DNA of 64,000 nt from Quercus robur (lineage: Eukaryota > Streptophyta > Magnoliopsida > Fagales > Fagaceae): the NCBI RefSeq assembly GCF_932294415.1, contig NC_065535.1:8965001-9029000 (forward strand). Direction: 5' to 3'. The notes beneath the pieces were generated by a model. That model was not told the DNA's origin, did not search any database, and saw only the letters and a list, made by a program, of their open reading frames with translations. This document shows, piece by piece, positions 12,001 to 24,264 of this stretch (position 1 is its first letter; each line of letters begins with the position of its first letter). The translations under genes were made by a program, and so were the position numbers.

Positions 12001-15000
12001 TTTGGCATCAGCATACCTTCGGCTTTAAACTTGTTATCAGAGAATGTCTTATGATCCCATGGGGTTTCCATTTTTGAGTTGTTTCCAGGATAGTGCGTGT
12101 GCCTTTCATAGGAGGAGCCTTCTGCAGAACCAACTCTTGAATTTTCAGTGCTTTCATCTTTGTAATCATCAGAAGCAAGTGGTATATCCTCCCTACTTCC
12201 TGCTGAGACAATACAGTACCAATAAAAGTTAATCCTTACCTAAAAATATGTGCAAGTTACTATTTTAAGACATCTTGGTAATGTGAACCTACCAAGCTTG
12301 GTCCGTCTTGACTGTGTAAAGTCTGTTGATGTCCTTCCATCTTTAGTTATCTGTGGTGCACCACTACTTACAACGTCCCCTTTGTCAATTCCCTTTAAAA
12401 CAGCCTACTCAAGAAGAAATAAATCAAATCAACTGCTGAGAGTATCAAAAGTATTCGCAAAAAATAACTCATAAATAAAATTACCAATTCCTCAGAATCT
12501 GGCGCACATAATGCCAAGGGCTCTAATGGTCCATCTTGCGTAAGGTAAGGCCCTTGTGCAATCCCATCAACTAATTTTCGATTTGAACTCATATCAGTCA
12601 TTCTGTATACATCAAGCAACTTTGTCCTACTATACCTTAAGCGGTAAGGCTCCCCATGACTACTCTCAACTGAGTCTGCCCCAGTTCCTAAAGGTTGAGA
12701 ACGCATGTTTATGGAGCTGCCACCATAGCTGCCTCGTCCACGTCCTAGAGAAAAGGTCGGGGGAGTACTTTCCCCACGCCCACGACCATGAGAAAATGTA
12801 GGAACTTGTTTGATTGGCGTTAGGCTTTGGTGATGTGGAGGCTCCCCCCGTCCTCGGCCTTGTAAGGAACTAGATCTCCATGGCCGATAATGATCCCCCT
12901 CCCTCTCATCCTTTCCATGATTGGCAGCATGAGACAACCCCTTTTCAACATGCACATCACCATCTTTGCTAGAGTCAAGCCACTTCTCACGCAAACTTTC
13001 AGTCTCCTTATCATCAGGCCCCCAACGCGTGTTCCATTTGCTCTCACGTCGTTGATCGTGATTGGCATCCCTGTTACTCGAGTCAGACCACCGGTCAGAT
13101 GGAACACGACGTGCTTCTCCAGGGTGTCTTGTAGACAAATTTTCCATCCAACGATCTGCCCTACGAATGTCACCAAGGTCTTTGTCTCCATCCCTCCAAC
13201 GATCTTTGCGGATGGAGGAATTAGTGTCTCTTTCTTCATCACGCCAACGATCGCGGCGACCACTTTCCATATCAAGCAAAGATGGCCTGAAAACATCCTT
13301 TTTCTTATGGGTTTCATGCATGTCCTCACCATTTCCTGATGACTTCATGATATCTGAGCGATTGCCATAAGCTGGATGGGGGCTGAAATGGTTTTCCTGA
13401 ATTAAGAAAAAAAAAAAAAAAGAGGTAAGATCACATGCTGATAACATAACATCCCAGTAAGTGAAAACAGGGCACATATAAACTTCTGTTTGAAAGTATG
13501 CCCACTTTTCAGGCAGGTAAATATACTGTTAAAAGTAGTGACAACACACCACATTTCCTATTCCAGGCTTACTCTCCCCTGGCTTTGGAAGAAGCCACTG
13601 TGGTGAAAGTGGAATAACATTGTCAGTCCCTTGAAGTAAAATTGGAATAGCATTGTCAGACCCTTGAACATCTGCACAAATCAAACAGAAAGATCAATTA
13701 TAATAACAAATTTGAGCCAACCGTTGATGGGGACAGGGTCAACCCCAGATATGGGCAACCAACTGCAAGGCACAAGTTACTTATATCGCCAAACTAGCCC
13801 TTGATGGTAATAATAACATTAAATTTAGGGTAAAATGCAAAACTGACCCTCTAAGTTTCTTCAGATTTCATTTCAGTCCTCTAACTTTGTTTTTGTTCAT
13901 TTCAGTCCTCTAACTTTCAAGTTTATTCAATTAAAGCTTCTCCATCAACTTTTGTTATATGTTGTGGTTAATTTTTCAATTTTATATATTTTTCTTCAAA
14001 TTTTTTAAATAAAAAAAATTCAATTAATGATTGAAAAATATTTTCCAGATTTTTTTTTTCAAAAAATTTTAACAAAAGTTAACAAAAAGCCTTAATTGAA
14101 TAAATCTGAAACTTAGAGGACTAAAATGAATGAAAATAAAGTTAAAGGACTAAAATGAAATCTAAAGAAAGTTAAGAGGGTCAGTTTTGCATTTTAGCCT
14201 TAAATTTAAAACAAAAAAAAAATTGAAAATTAACCAAAGCAGAATCTGGAAGGTCGTACATGACCTTGAATGATGGACACCAGAAACAAAGTATCACATT
14301 GCTAATAATAGAATCACTCATCTTCACAAAAATAAACATAAAATTTTTTGTTAGAACCATTGTAAAGCATTAGTCAGTAATGTGACGACGCGAGATAAAG
14401 CTCCATAATGGAGTTAAATGCCAAAACTAAAGGGGTCTTCTTCTTTTTTGGTGAGGGGAGGATAGGCATTTATTAAGAAGAGATCACCCTAAGTATGATA
14501 AAGCTACAAAGGAAATCATGAAATCTTTTTATCTTCAATACTATGTAGTATAGTAGAAATTTTTGGTTTTGCCGTACAATTCGAACTCTACATCAAGAGT
14601 AAACACCAGAACTACTTTAAGGTTACAAAATATACTCTATGTCTATCGCATAGAACCATAATGCGTGATTTGTAACTAATAAATTACCAATTTTTTCAAA
14701 AGCTTAAATAGTTAGAAAATGGGTAATTTAATCTAATACTCCACCTTCAAGTGTGGGCCCAAACCACCCTTATTAAGTGGGGCCCAACACATGGCAATTT
14801 TTTAAATGGGAGCTAATATGAAGGGAAAGTTAGAAGCCAAGACCTCCTGCCTTGATACCATGACAAATTACAAATTTTCCTAAAAGTTTAAACTGTTAGG
14901 AAATTGTATAATTTAATCGGTTGATCAAACAGAGACTCTCATCATAATAGCAAAAAGGGCAGGCCAAGAACATGATGATTGATCCACAACCCACCCATGC

Positions 15001-17937
15001 ATTTACAAGAGTTCAGTCAAACACCAATTTATATTCCTATTTGATGGTCCCCCTTTGAGTAATAATCATCAACGAAAACTATTGTATAAAAGGTCCCTCC
15101 CAACTTCCAAGCACTGAAGAAATATATTTTATACAAAAAAATAAATACAAAAGAGAAGTGCAATGCTTCAATCAATAACTCAAGTACTCAACAGGCCATG
15201 TTTCATAGAGTCTAGACCATAAACAAAAGATAGATTCTTTACAATTATTTAGAGCTTGACTATGTTGTCCAACAAGACACCTTAGATTTAGTTGGTGTCA
15301 CAATATAAATCAAAAAGCTAGCAACAGTGGCTCCCATAAGACCCTGACCAACAAATAAAGAGCTAAATATCATCCAATCAAGAGCAACAACTCAAAATAG
15401 TACTGGATAACAAAGATCCCAAGCATCAATACATGTTACAATCTTGCAAAAATGATCTTGTGGATCTACGAAGGCCAAAGCAAATGCACTCAATAAAATT
15501 AATAATAATAAAACTCTAAGGAAACATTATATCTCGATCCCTTCCATCTTAGGTGAATACAAAATATATGTATTTCATTGTTTTTCCCCAAGTCATCTTA
15601 TTCTTCCCTATTTCCCTCATTACAAACTTCTTTTTTTGAGAATTTGATGATCGGGGGTTGGGGGGATTTGAACCTCCATTGGAAACACTAAAAGGTGTCA
15701 ACCAGTTGAGCTACAAGGCTCTTGGCATAAACTAATTAACAAACAATCAAGCAATCACATTTTTACTATAGAAGGGAAGCCTGGTTTCAATCAAATTATT
15801 ATTATTACTTTTTTTTTTTTTTTCGATAACTAGATTCCAATCAAATTATACATATCTTTCTGAGTGGCTTTAAAAACTTTCCAAGAAATCATTAAGGTTT
15901 AAAGTATATCTATAGCTACTAAGCAAATTATTTAATCACAGCATACAAAAAATACAGGAACTAAATTTCTAATATACAGAAACAACAAATAATAAATAGC
16001 CAACAAATTAATAGGTGTGACATTTTTTGTAACCAAATTTTAATAAACAGGAGTTTTTATGGCAATACCACAGAGGATTAAGAAAATTTTCCTTTCACTT
16101 TTGGCTCAACAAATACATGGCATTGTACAAATTAGATAAAATATACAGTTGCCACTGCATATACCAAACAGAAAGGTTAATAAAAAAAAGCCCTCCTTGT
16201 CTATATTATGATCTTAATGAAAGCTTAACCCACTGGTTAAAATGAATAAGAAATTCCAACCATGACATTTTCTTGACATAGAGAAACTTAAGAAACTAGG
16301 TTGAAAATGAGAAGTTCATAGATGCAACCAAAATATATGGCATTCAATGCCTGCATGAATTTCAAATGCATGAAACTATGTAAAACCTTGCAGATAAAAA
16401 ATGCAGAGTTTTCACATTGTGAAGCTATATAAATTTCCACTGGATTCTAATGTCTTCTTTCCAATCAACTCTCGGCATATAAAGATTTAGCGATATTTAC
16501 GAGTCAAATGCCAGCCTTGTAAACAAGATATTTTTGCTCCAAAATTCTAGAACAAAACAATGAAATTGTGTGGAGTTATAAGACACTATAGAGCAAAATG
16601 ATCAAAGAACATCTTTTTAATATAAAAAAGATTAGCTATAATAGCAAGACCTCCACTTTGATACTTTTCATAAGTTGGGCCACAACCCATGTTTAGGTAC
16701 TTAGAATTCCTAATTTCTAGCTCCCAAATCCCAAGAAATTTGTTGCATGATCAACTCTCCTTACTCCTAGAATTTTCTCTCTGTTTTCCAACTTCTTTTC
16801 TGGACTAATCCAACTTCACTATAACAATAGCTACCATTCCAAATAGATGAATGGGAATGAACCAGAGTAGAGAGTGAGCAAGAGCTAATACAACTTGCAC
16901 AAAACAAACAATGAATTGGGAAGCCATAAACTACAAGGCAATGAACAACAAACCCATTTAAATGACAGTCCACTAATGGCCAACAACTAAGAACTAACTT
17001 AAAGTGCAGCATATAAATAAGGAGCTTGTTCTTAGAGATTCTGCCCCTTTGATATCATGTTGCAACTGCAAAAAGTTCCCAAGCAACACAAATCAACTGA
17101 AACAAGTCCCCAAGCAACACAAATCTCAACATGTACATGGAAGCGAGTTTGAATAAAATTTAAGCCATAATGCCACCATTTGCAGTCAAATGCTGTAACA
17201 CATTTTATCCCAGACACTGGCTTAAACGCAAAAAATTTAAAATCCCTGAAAAATCTCAAATTGAAAATAATGTTCTCTATTCAAAGAATCGCCTGCAGTA
17301 TATCGCGCTTGAATTCTTCACAGTAATGTTGCAACTTCCGAAAATCAAACAAGACGATCAGCTTAGTAAAACCCTTAAGTAACCAAAAAAAAAAAAAGCA
17401 ATAAAAAAACCGATCTTTCCAATGCAGTGACATTGACTGTAGCATAAAATTCAAGATAAAGACGACAAACAAACAAACAGCCTTTTAACACTTTTGAAAT
17501 TAATTAAAAAACTCAAAAAACATAAAATAGCATTTTTTTTAGCTAAGGCGAGTATCAGTAACTAACTATTTCGAAGCAAGATTATTTTCCTCTTCGTTCC
17601 AAGAATCAAAACGATAATAACGAAACGCATTACCTTGTACAAACCAAAACCCTAAGTTCAAGAAACCTAAACTCAATGCCTATAATTATTCACATCAACG
17701 GAGGGACGCATTTTTCTATACAGTAAAATCAACTAGAACAGCTCGCATCACTCAGCTAAGCTAGGGTTTTGTGCGGAACCGAGAGTCGCGGCGAGAAAGA
17801 ATCGAAAAAGAACAAAATTGAAGCTTCGGAGAATTAGAACTCGAAACAATACCTTTGGAGATCTGCTGGGGCGGCGGCGTGACGGAGAGGTGGTGGTGGT
17901 TGTGGCGGCGGGAATCGGAGTCGGTGCGGTCGGCCAT
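6059..17937 (-). CDS. EXA1: EXA1-like GYF-domain protein, eIF4E-binding translational regulator
   Basis: Ten exons join in phase with GT-AG introns: 17853-17937, 13553-13671, 12485-13396, 12293-12404, 12017-12202, 10847-11644, 7856-10583, 7112-7305, 6966-7025 and 6059-6444. Together they give 5580 nt, about 1859 residues; from memory the Arabidopsis protein At5g42950 has about 1700. Residues 323-329 (YSRTKLL) fit the YxxxxL-phi eIF4E-binding motif. Residues about 596-650 form the GYF domain, with [17 protein letters not shown] intact, which binds proline-rich partners. A Gln/Leu-rich probable coiled coil lies near 945-988. The conserved C-terminal block ([12 protein letters not shown], then [15 protein letters not shown]) ends in a Lys/Gly-rich tail. 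EXA1 is known as a GIGYF-type translational repressor that is needed by potexviruses and restrains NLR accumulation. The start is the first ATG and opens a peptide ([11 protein letters not shown]) resembling EXA1 N-termini. Intron 1 is 4.2 kb. Confidence 0.93.
6717..6868 (-). mobile_element. tRNA-derived SINE in the last intron of the EXA1-like gene
   Basis: On the minus strand the element starts with a tRNA-like head holding a box A-like motif (TAGCTAGG region) and a box B-like motif (AGTTCATATCTCC), and it ends in an A-rich tail (12 A on the minus strand). Direct repeats of 12 bp flank it at 6705-6716 and 6869-6880 with one mismatch, as expected for LINE-mediated insertion. It has the same orientation as the host gene and lies between exons 9 and 10. 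Confidence 0.6.
10665..10740 (-). mobile_element. probable SINE fragment in intron 6 of the EXA1-like gene
   Basis: On the minus strand a box B-like GGGTTCTGAATCT is followed by an A-rich tail near 10673-10680. No box A or clear flanking duplication was found, so this is at best a 5'-truncated copy. Confidence 0.3.
11846..11890. repeat. poly(T)-poly(A) palindromic tract
   Basis: A run of about 21 T is followed after a single G by a run of A within intron 5 of the EXA1-like gene. This is a simple-sequence palindrome and probably a poor region for assembly and replication. Confidence 0.7.
13828..14199. mobile_element. Mutator-like MITE in intron 1 of the EXA1-like gene
   Basis: A 372-bp element has long terminal inverted repeats. 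The left end reads GGGTAAAATGCAAAACTGAC, and the reverse complement of the right end reads GGCTAAAATGCAAAACTGAC. The similarity continues for roughly 100 bp through the 'agtcctctaac' motifs. It is flanked on both sides by the 9-bp direct repeat TTAAATTTA (13819-13827 and 14200-14208). A 9-bp duplication with long terminal repeats is typical of Mutator-like elements. No coding capacity. Confidence 0.8.
14690..14910. repeat. unclassified repeat with two diverged ~55-bp direct repeats
   Basis: Two related segments (near 14685-14735 and 14867-14917; 'aaattac-aaattttcctaaaag-ttaaa-tgttaggaaa') bracket a stretch rich in 'gggcccaa' and 'gataccatg' words. It looks like a dispersed plant repeat. No class could be assigned. 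Confidence 0.35.
15631..15726 (-). mobile_element. short tRNA-derived SINE in intron 1 of the EXA1-like gene
   Basis: On the minus strand box A is TAGCTCAACTGG (15702-15713) and box B is GGTTCAAATCC (15664-15674), the two internal RNA polymerase III promoter boxes. A short AT-rich body and an A run follow (15631-15637). The tRNA fold is not complete (no good acceptor stem), so a SINE is a better reading than a functional tRNA gene. Confidence 0.6.
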
Positions 17938-18469
17938 GGATGATCGGCGAAAGCTTCTTTTTTTGTGCTTTAGATAGTTAAAAACGCTTGAAGGAGGTGT
18001 GGAGAGAGCAAATGCACGGAGGGGAGAGGAATATAGGTTAAGGCAAAAATGGAAGATAAATGAGTGGGTGTAGGATAAGGGATTGTCACTTCGCGTTTAG
18101 GTTAGAAAAAGTGTGAGATTATTTTGATGTCTGACCACCTCTTAGTTTATGTTCGACGAGTTCTACTGATTCTCTGGGTGTATTATCCACACGCGTTGGA
18201 ATATCAAGTGGATGACACGGTTAAGGATGAAATTACGGGTTTGGGTTTGATGTCTTTGGAGAGGTTACTTTCGTGTTATGTACGCGACTTGGTGGTGGGG
18301 AGGAATAGAGGGTCCAATGTGAATTATATCGTGTGTTGTGGGTTTATTGTGAGGGGTGCGCACTGCGCCATTAACCCGCCGTGTTAGGAATTCGAAACGA
18401 CAGCATTGTATGACTTTTCTTTTGGGGTGTGGCTTTTGGGATTTTTTTTTTTTTTTTTTTTCCTTTGTT
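17938..18469. promoter_or_regulatory. 5' flank / promoter region of the EXA1-like gene
   Basis: This region lies directly upstream of the minus-strand start at 17937 and should hold the 5' UTR and core promoter. No canonical TATA box stands out. An open frame at 18124-18387 on the plus strand has no family features and is probably fortuitous. A run of about 21 T occurs near 18440-18461. Confidence 0.45.
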
Positions 18470-18650
18470 AAATTGTAAACTATGTCCCTAAATGTTTTAG
18501 ATTTTAATTCCTCAAGTGTCAGAATTTGGACTTTATTCCTGATATTTGAAGGCGTTTAGATTTTACATTTGAAAGTTTCGAGTTTGATTTTACTCTTAAA
18601 GATCTATTTTGTTTTCATCAGCAACTATTTCTGTCCATATTTTCTATTAA

Positions 18651-18804
18651 AGTTGTGTTTGGCAACATGTAAAATATTTTTCACCTGTAAAATATTTTCA
18701 GGTGAAAATATTTTTGGAAAAAGGAAATATTTTCAAGTGTTTGGTTGCATTCTGAAAATTGTTTTGGAAAATATATTCAAGTGTTTTGTTGCATTCTGAA
18801 AATG

Positions 18805-18844
<40 letters not shown>

Positions 18845-19541
18845 CTAGTAGTTTCTCATATACTTCAGCTTCTAAACAAATTTTATAATAGAGAATTTCA
18901 ATGTATAAAGTTAAAGAACAAGACTCAAAACAAAACCATTCATTGACATCATCATCATCAGTCAAACTGAGAGAGGGAGGAAGAAAGAGTGAGCAATTAA
19001 AGGAAAGAGAAAGGTAGATCGAGAAAGAGATAGAGATCAGTCATGGGTGGGTTGATCTAGAGGCGACGGCAATGAGATCAAGAGGAAAAAACGACGAGAT
19101 CAGTCATGGATGTGTCGGTCTAGAGGTGGTGGCAACAAGATCGATAGGAAAAAAAATACAAGATTGATCATGGGTGGCAATGACGAGATCGTAAGGAGAC
19201 GATATGACCCAAATTGTAGGGCTTGCATGCATGACGGCAGAGCTATGGGTCGAGGACAACGATCTGGGCTTCACCGGCGCCCAATCTCTCCGTCCTTTGG
19301 CTTAGGCTTGGCGTGACTCGTGAGTGATGAGAATAAGAGTAAGGAGAACAAATTTTTTCCAGAGGAGTGTAAATGGGTTAAAGGGAATATTAGTGTGTAA
19401 AGTATTTTACAGGTGTGGGTGGATTATTTTATGGTCAAACACATTAATTTTTAGTTTGACCTTATTTACCCGAGTTGCCAAACAACATCATCAGTGTAAA
19501 ATGTTTTCCAATTTTCCTTTACACCAAAAACAAACACAACC
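18651..19541. mobile_element. PIF/Harbinger-like non-autonomous element (891 bp)
   Basis: It is flanked by the 3-bp duplication TAA (18648-18650 and 19542-19544). Its ends are inverted repeats (left AGTTGTGTTTGG, right end reverse complement GGTTGTGTTTG). The 3-bp TWA target and the TGTTTGG ends fit PIF/Harbinger. It contains a T run of about 38 and GA-rich, coding-looking but non-coding sequence. Relatives lie at 21646-22578 and, as an internal fragment, at 28783-29200. Confidence 0.75.
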
Positions 19542-19559
19542 TAAGTGTTGCATAAACTT

Positions 19560-19933
19560 GTCACTCGTGTTTAGTTCATTCAATAAATTATTTAATTTAT
19601 TTTGACTACAAAAATGATGAACATTATTTTATTGAATAAACTAATGTGTGGCAAACTTATGTGGCATTGAACGAAAAAATGGATGGAGAGGTTGTTGATG
19701 CAAGCATAATAGAACTTCAAGGGTAAAATCCAAACACTCCTAAATCTTGTGTTTATTTCATTCAATGAAATTATTTAATTTTTTCAGGTTACAAAAATGA
19801 TGTGACATCATTTTATTGGATAAATTAAATATGTGTGACAAATTTATGTGGCACTGAACGAAAATATGGACGGAAAGGTTGTTGACGCAAACATAATGGA
19901 ACTTTAAGGATAAAATCCAAACACTCCTAAATT
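19560..19933. repeat. two-copy tandem duplication, unit ~185 bp
   Basis: Unit 1 (about 19560-19745) and unit 2 (about 19746-19933) share the series 'tttcattcaat-aattatttaatt', 'caaaaatgatg', 'gtggcactgaacgaaaa', 'ggttgttgatgcaa' and 'aaaatccaaacactcctaaat', with scattered differences. Confidence 0.8.
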
Positions 19934-20653
19934 TCAGGATGTAGAATCCAAATTCTAAACGCCATAGTGTATAATCTATACACCCAAAAAACTTTAGAAA
20001 TGTAGTCTGCAATATAAATTTTTTAATTAAAAAAAGGGGATCGTGGATATGTGGTAATTAGAGATGTCATTCAAATGCTATGCTTGTTTGTAATAAAATG
20101 TTTTTTTTTTTCTCAGCATTTTCAAGTGGTTATTTCAATAAAAGCTTTCATCCCTAAATATGTTTTTGGTTGTTTAATATAGTTGTACAATTTGAAAAAT
20201 GGTTTATGCACAAAAACATTGTGGAAAATATTTTCAAAACATCTCTCTCACTCACATCGAAGCCGAGCCCCCTATCTTTTGTAATAATGTGCTCCTCTAG
20301 TAACCCATCAAACTCAGTCGAAGGAGGTGGCGGCGGTGCCAACATAAAGTTGAAAAATTACATTAAACTCAAAATAAATAAATAAATAAGTCTCATTGCA
20401 TGTGCAAAGCGCATGTGATGAGACTAGTTATTATTATTATCATTTGATGAAATGGCTAGCATTTGGGTGTGCCTAAGTTGATTTATGTATAATTTGTTGT
20501 AATTTGCTTTGACCTAGTGTGAATTACTGAATTGATATATCTAATCATTTAGTTTTTTTTTTTTTTTGTGGTGCCAAACACTAACCAAAAAAAAAAAAAA
20601 ACTCAAGCATGTTCAAGAATCAAACTAATTAACCAAACACTAGAAAACAATTG

Positions 20654-21432
20654 TGTAGGGTCCCGATTTGTGGCCCAAGTCTAAAATGTATAGGATCTCG
20701 GTCCAATGAGCCTAATACAATAAATTTGTAGAGAGTGGGTCAAAGAACCAAGCCCTAATGAGTTGAACAACAGCTAGTATTGAATTAAATGACAATCAAA
20801 CACAAATAAGAAGTTTTTGATGTCAATGGACTTTCAATCCGAGGAGATCACTATTGTATATATTGATCACAGTTGGATACAGAGATAATTTAAATTGCTT
20901 CAATGTTCTCTCTCTATTTTCTTGATCCCTTTTCCATGAAGAGTCTTTCACCTTATATATCCTCTTTTGGACCATCTTTACCATACACCTGTTGATCATC
21001 CGAGCCCTTACTTAAGTACCTGTCCCATCAGACACCTTTTCTGATTTTCTGTGAGTTGTGATAGCCAATGTAGTACTATTCAGAGGTCTTCTTCAAATAA
21101 ATGCGACCAGAAAAGTAGCTGCAGTGCATTTAATGCGGCGATGACAGCTTTCCCTTATATATTTTTAGGTTTCCTTTATTCTCGTATGTTCATGAGGCAT
21201 GTCTTTATCATTAGAGCTTCTTAGAGGATCACGCTAATTGATGGAGCACATATTGTGAACTATATTCATCATATCCGAGGAAGAATTCCTCCTCGGACAA
21301 TCTTTCACTTGTTCTCCACCTTTGAGACTTTAATTGGGAACATTTAACAACTATTTGCTACTCTTCGGACCTATCAATGTTATCGGATAAGGCTCAAGGC
21401 CCAATATACTATTTTGGGCCCTTGCCCCTACA
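20654..21432. mobile_element. solo LTR, 779 bp
   Basis: Begins TGTAGGG and ends CCCCTACA, with the 5-bp target duplication AATTG on both sides (20649-20653 and 21433-21437). The paralogous segment at about 52140-52155 preserves the empty site with one AATTG, so the insertion limits are exact. No internal coding region remains, so this is a recombined LTR retrotransposon fossil. Superfamily not assigned. Confidence 0.88.
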
Positions 21433-21645
21433 AATTGTTTTTAGCATTTTTTGTTGTAAACTATTTTACAGGGAAACAAAAATGTAGCCTAAGTAAAAAT
21501 GATATGATTCATTCAAAAGAAATTAATGGTATGAAATGTATAAGCATTACAAAATCATCCAATAGACATTCCCCAACCAAAATTATCTACAATAAGATAT
21601 TTTAACTTATTTTTAAGCCTCAAACATCACAACACAAATTATTAA

Positions 21646-22578
21646 GACCGTGTTTGGCAATATGTAAAATGTTTTCCAAGTGTAAAATATTTTCAATTGA
21701 AAATATTTGATGTAAAGGAAAATATTTTATGTTGTTTGACTGTGTTGTGAAAATTACACCGGAAAATTATTTATTGCGTTTGGTCTTGATGGAAAAAATC
21801 TATTTTCAGAAAATGTAAACCCAAGCCAACCACCAGCCACCACCACTGAGGACAAGCACAACCCAACACCACCCACACAAAATCCAGATCAAGAAAAGGG
21901 AGAAAAACCACCACCACTGCTCCGTTGCCATCACCACTCACAGAAAATCTACCACCACCCATACAAAACACACCACCACCCACAGAAAATCCACTACCAT
22001 CCACACAAAACCCACCACCACACCACACAAAATCCACCACCGCCCACCAAAATGCCACCACCCACACCACCACAACAATAACAAAATTAGAGATCAAAGA
22101 AAATGAAAATCAGACACAAAACTTAGTCGGGGGTTTGGTTCGGGTTAGAGAGAAAAAAAGAGATGAGAGAGAGAAGACACTAGATTAATGACATGTAGTG
22201 TCTGATTCGGCCTTGGTTGGTTAGCGGGCAAGAGAGAGAATGCAGATCGGTGAGTGGCGGTGACAAGATTTAGAGGAGATGATCTGACCCAATGTGCAGC
22301 GGTGATGATTTCGAAAGGAGGACGAGACGATCTAGAGTGTGGCAGTGACGGGCTTCAGGCGGTGGCGACGATCAGACTTGGTTCAATCTCTCTCTCTCTC
22401 TCTCTGGAAATGGTTTGTAAGTAAAATAGAAGTGTAATCTATTTTACACTCAAGGCCCACATATTTTACGGTCAATGAATGAGATTTTCGGTTTGACCGA
22501 AATTTTTGAGCATCCTAAACAGCAAGCACAGTGTAAAATGTTTTCTTGATTTCCTTTACAGCCAAAACAAACGTAGCC
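21646..22578. mobile_element. PIF/Harbinger-like non-autonomous element (933 bp)
   Basis: The TAA duplication (21643-21645 and 22579-22581) flanks ends GACCGTGTTTGG and, reverse-complemented, GGCTACGTTTG. Copy 2 of the segment has the empty site (near 52365-52376) with one TAA. The interior has CCACCACC-rich sequence that opens a proline-rich frame on one strand and a Gly/Val-rich one on the other, plus a (CT)n run near 22388. No transposase domain. Related to 18651-19541 by ends and by GA-rich internal words. Confidence 0.82.
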
Positions 22579-23022
22579 TAAAGTTTAGATGTCCACAGAA
22601 AAGTTGAGACTCGCCTCAACATATAAAACTAATCATATATGATAGTAGCATAACTTGTCCTGCCTTCTTTTAAAAGTTACCATGACTTTTAGTGGAGTTG
22701 TGGTGTACTTTTGTGTTAGAACTTAAAACTCTTTTTTCTCTCATTTGTGTGTGTAATTTTGTTTCTAAAAAAAAAAAAAGTGATTTAAAACAAACAGTTT
22801 GATTTTGATGTTAATTAAATTAGTAATCTTCCTTTTTTGGGTTCTATTCATAGTTGGTTTAGACTTGAAGTTTGGCGTTCACCAAGTTGGAGTTCAATTA
22901 CAATAGTTGAACACTCTACTTGTCGGCAACACGATAATGGCAAGCAACATGCATATAATAAGATTAGATAAATAAAGTTTGAGACATTAAGAGGGTGCCT
23001 TATTCTGAGATCTTAAAACATG

Positions 23023-23124
23023 TCTTATATATAAAAAGCGGCAATGCTGCTACAGTGATTTAACACTGTGCATTCAGTGTTAAATCACTGTTCATATACA
23101 GTGAAATTTTTGTGAGGCACTTGT

Positions 23125-23160
<36 letters not shown>

Positions 23161-23830
23161 CCTTTTTTATATACTGTTATACTGACACAATAAATTTCAC
23201 AATATTTTCACAATGCCGCTACAGTGATTTAACACTATGCATTCAGTGTTAAATCATAGTTCATTCATTGTTCATATACAATGAAATTTTCGTGAGGCAC
23301 TTGTCTTTTTTTTTTTTTTTTTTTTTTTTTCCTTTTATATATACTGTTATACTGACATAACAAATTTCACAATATTTTCCCAATTATTGAAGTTTCAATT
23401 TCTTATAAGTCAAAATAAAATAATAAAATATGAAACTGTGACTAACCACAACTGAAAATAAATGTTTTGTGAAAAGCCGCTACAATATTTTAGCAATGTT
23501 CATTCAATATTTTTGCATTGTTCATCTACAATGTCATTTTGGTGAGCCACTTTGTCTTTTTTTTTTTTTTTTTTTGAATAGTAGCTACAGTTCCAAGAGG
23601 CGCTGTAGCTACAGTAGCTACATATATATATATATATATATTTTTTTTTTCAGTCTTCCGTTTGTACTTTTTTTTTTCTTTTATATATATTGTTATACTG
23701 ACACAATAAATTTCACAATATTTTCACAATTATTGAGATGTCAATTTCATTACCGCTTTAGTGTTTTAGCACTGTTCATTTAGTGTTTTTGCATTGTTCA
23801 TCTATAGTGCCATTTCGGTTAGCCGCTTTG

Positions 23831-23874
<44 letters not shown>

Positions 23875-24231
23875 TTTTGAATAGTAGCTACAGTACCAAG
23901 TGGCACTGTAGCTATAGTAGCTACAAATTTTTTCTTTTCTTTTTTCAGTCTTTCGTTTGTATTTTTTTCCCTTTTATATATATTGTTATACTGATACAAT
24001 AAATTTCATAATATTTTCACAATTATTGAGGTATCAATTTCTTATAAGTCAAAATAAAATAATAAAATATGAAACTGTGACCAACCACAACTGAAAATAA
24101 ATCTATATATATAAAAGTGTGAATGCGCTAAATCACTGTAGCTATAGTGCTTTGGTTTCGTGAGCCACTTTTTTTCCCAAGTTTTGAACAGTAACTACAG
24201 TGCCAAGTGGCACTGTAGCTACAATAGTTAT

Positions 24232-24264
<33 letters not shown>

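Larger units (their letters stand above)
18470..20010. mobile_element. long inverted-repeat (foldback-like) element with nested insertion
   Basis: The left arm (about 18472-18650) and right arm (about 19745-20010) are diverged inverted copies. Left words 'ggcgtttagatttt', 'gattttactcttaaag' and 'tctgtccatatttt' recur reverse-complemented on the right as 'ctaaacgcc', 'ctttaaggataaaatcc' and 'aaaatatggacgga'. The interior carries a tandem duplication and a PIF/Harbinger-like insertion. No transposase was seen. The class is uncertain and a clear target duplication was not found. Confidence 0.55.

Noticed and set aside
15631-15726. Possible tRNA gene on the minus strand (box A and box B present)
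   Set aside because: No proper acceptor stem or anticodon arm could be drawn, and an A-rich tail follows, so a SINE is more likely.
18124-18387. 87-residue open frame upstream of the EXA1-like gene
   Set aside because: No domain, no paralogue in the window, and it lies in the promoter region. Probably chance.
21925-22188. Proline/threonine-rich open frame
   Set aside because: It comes from CCACCACC repeats inside a Harbinger-like element. Low-complexity, not a gene.
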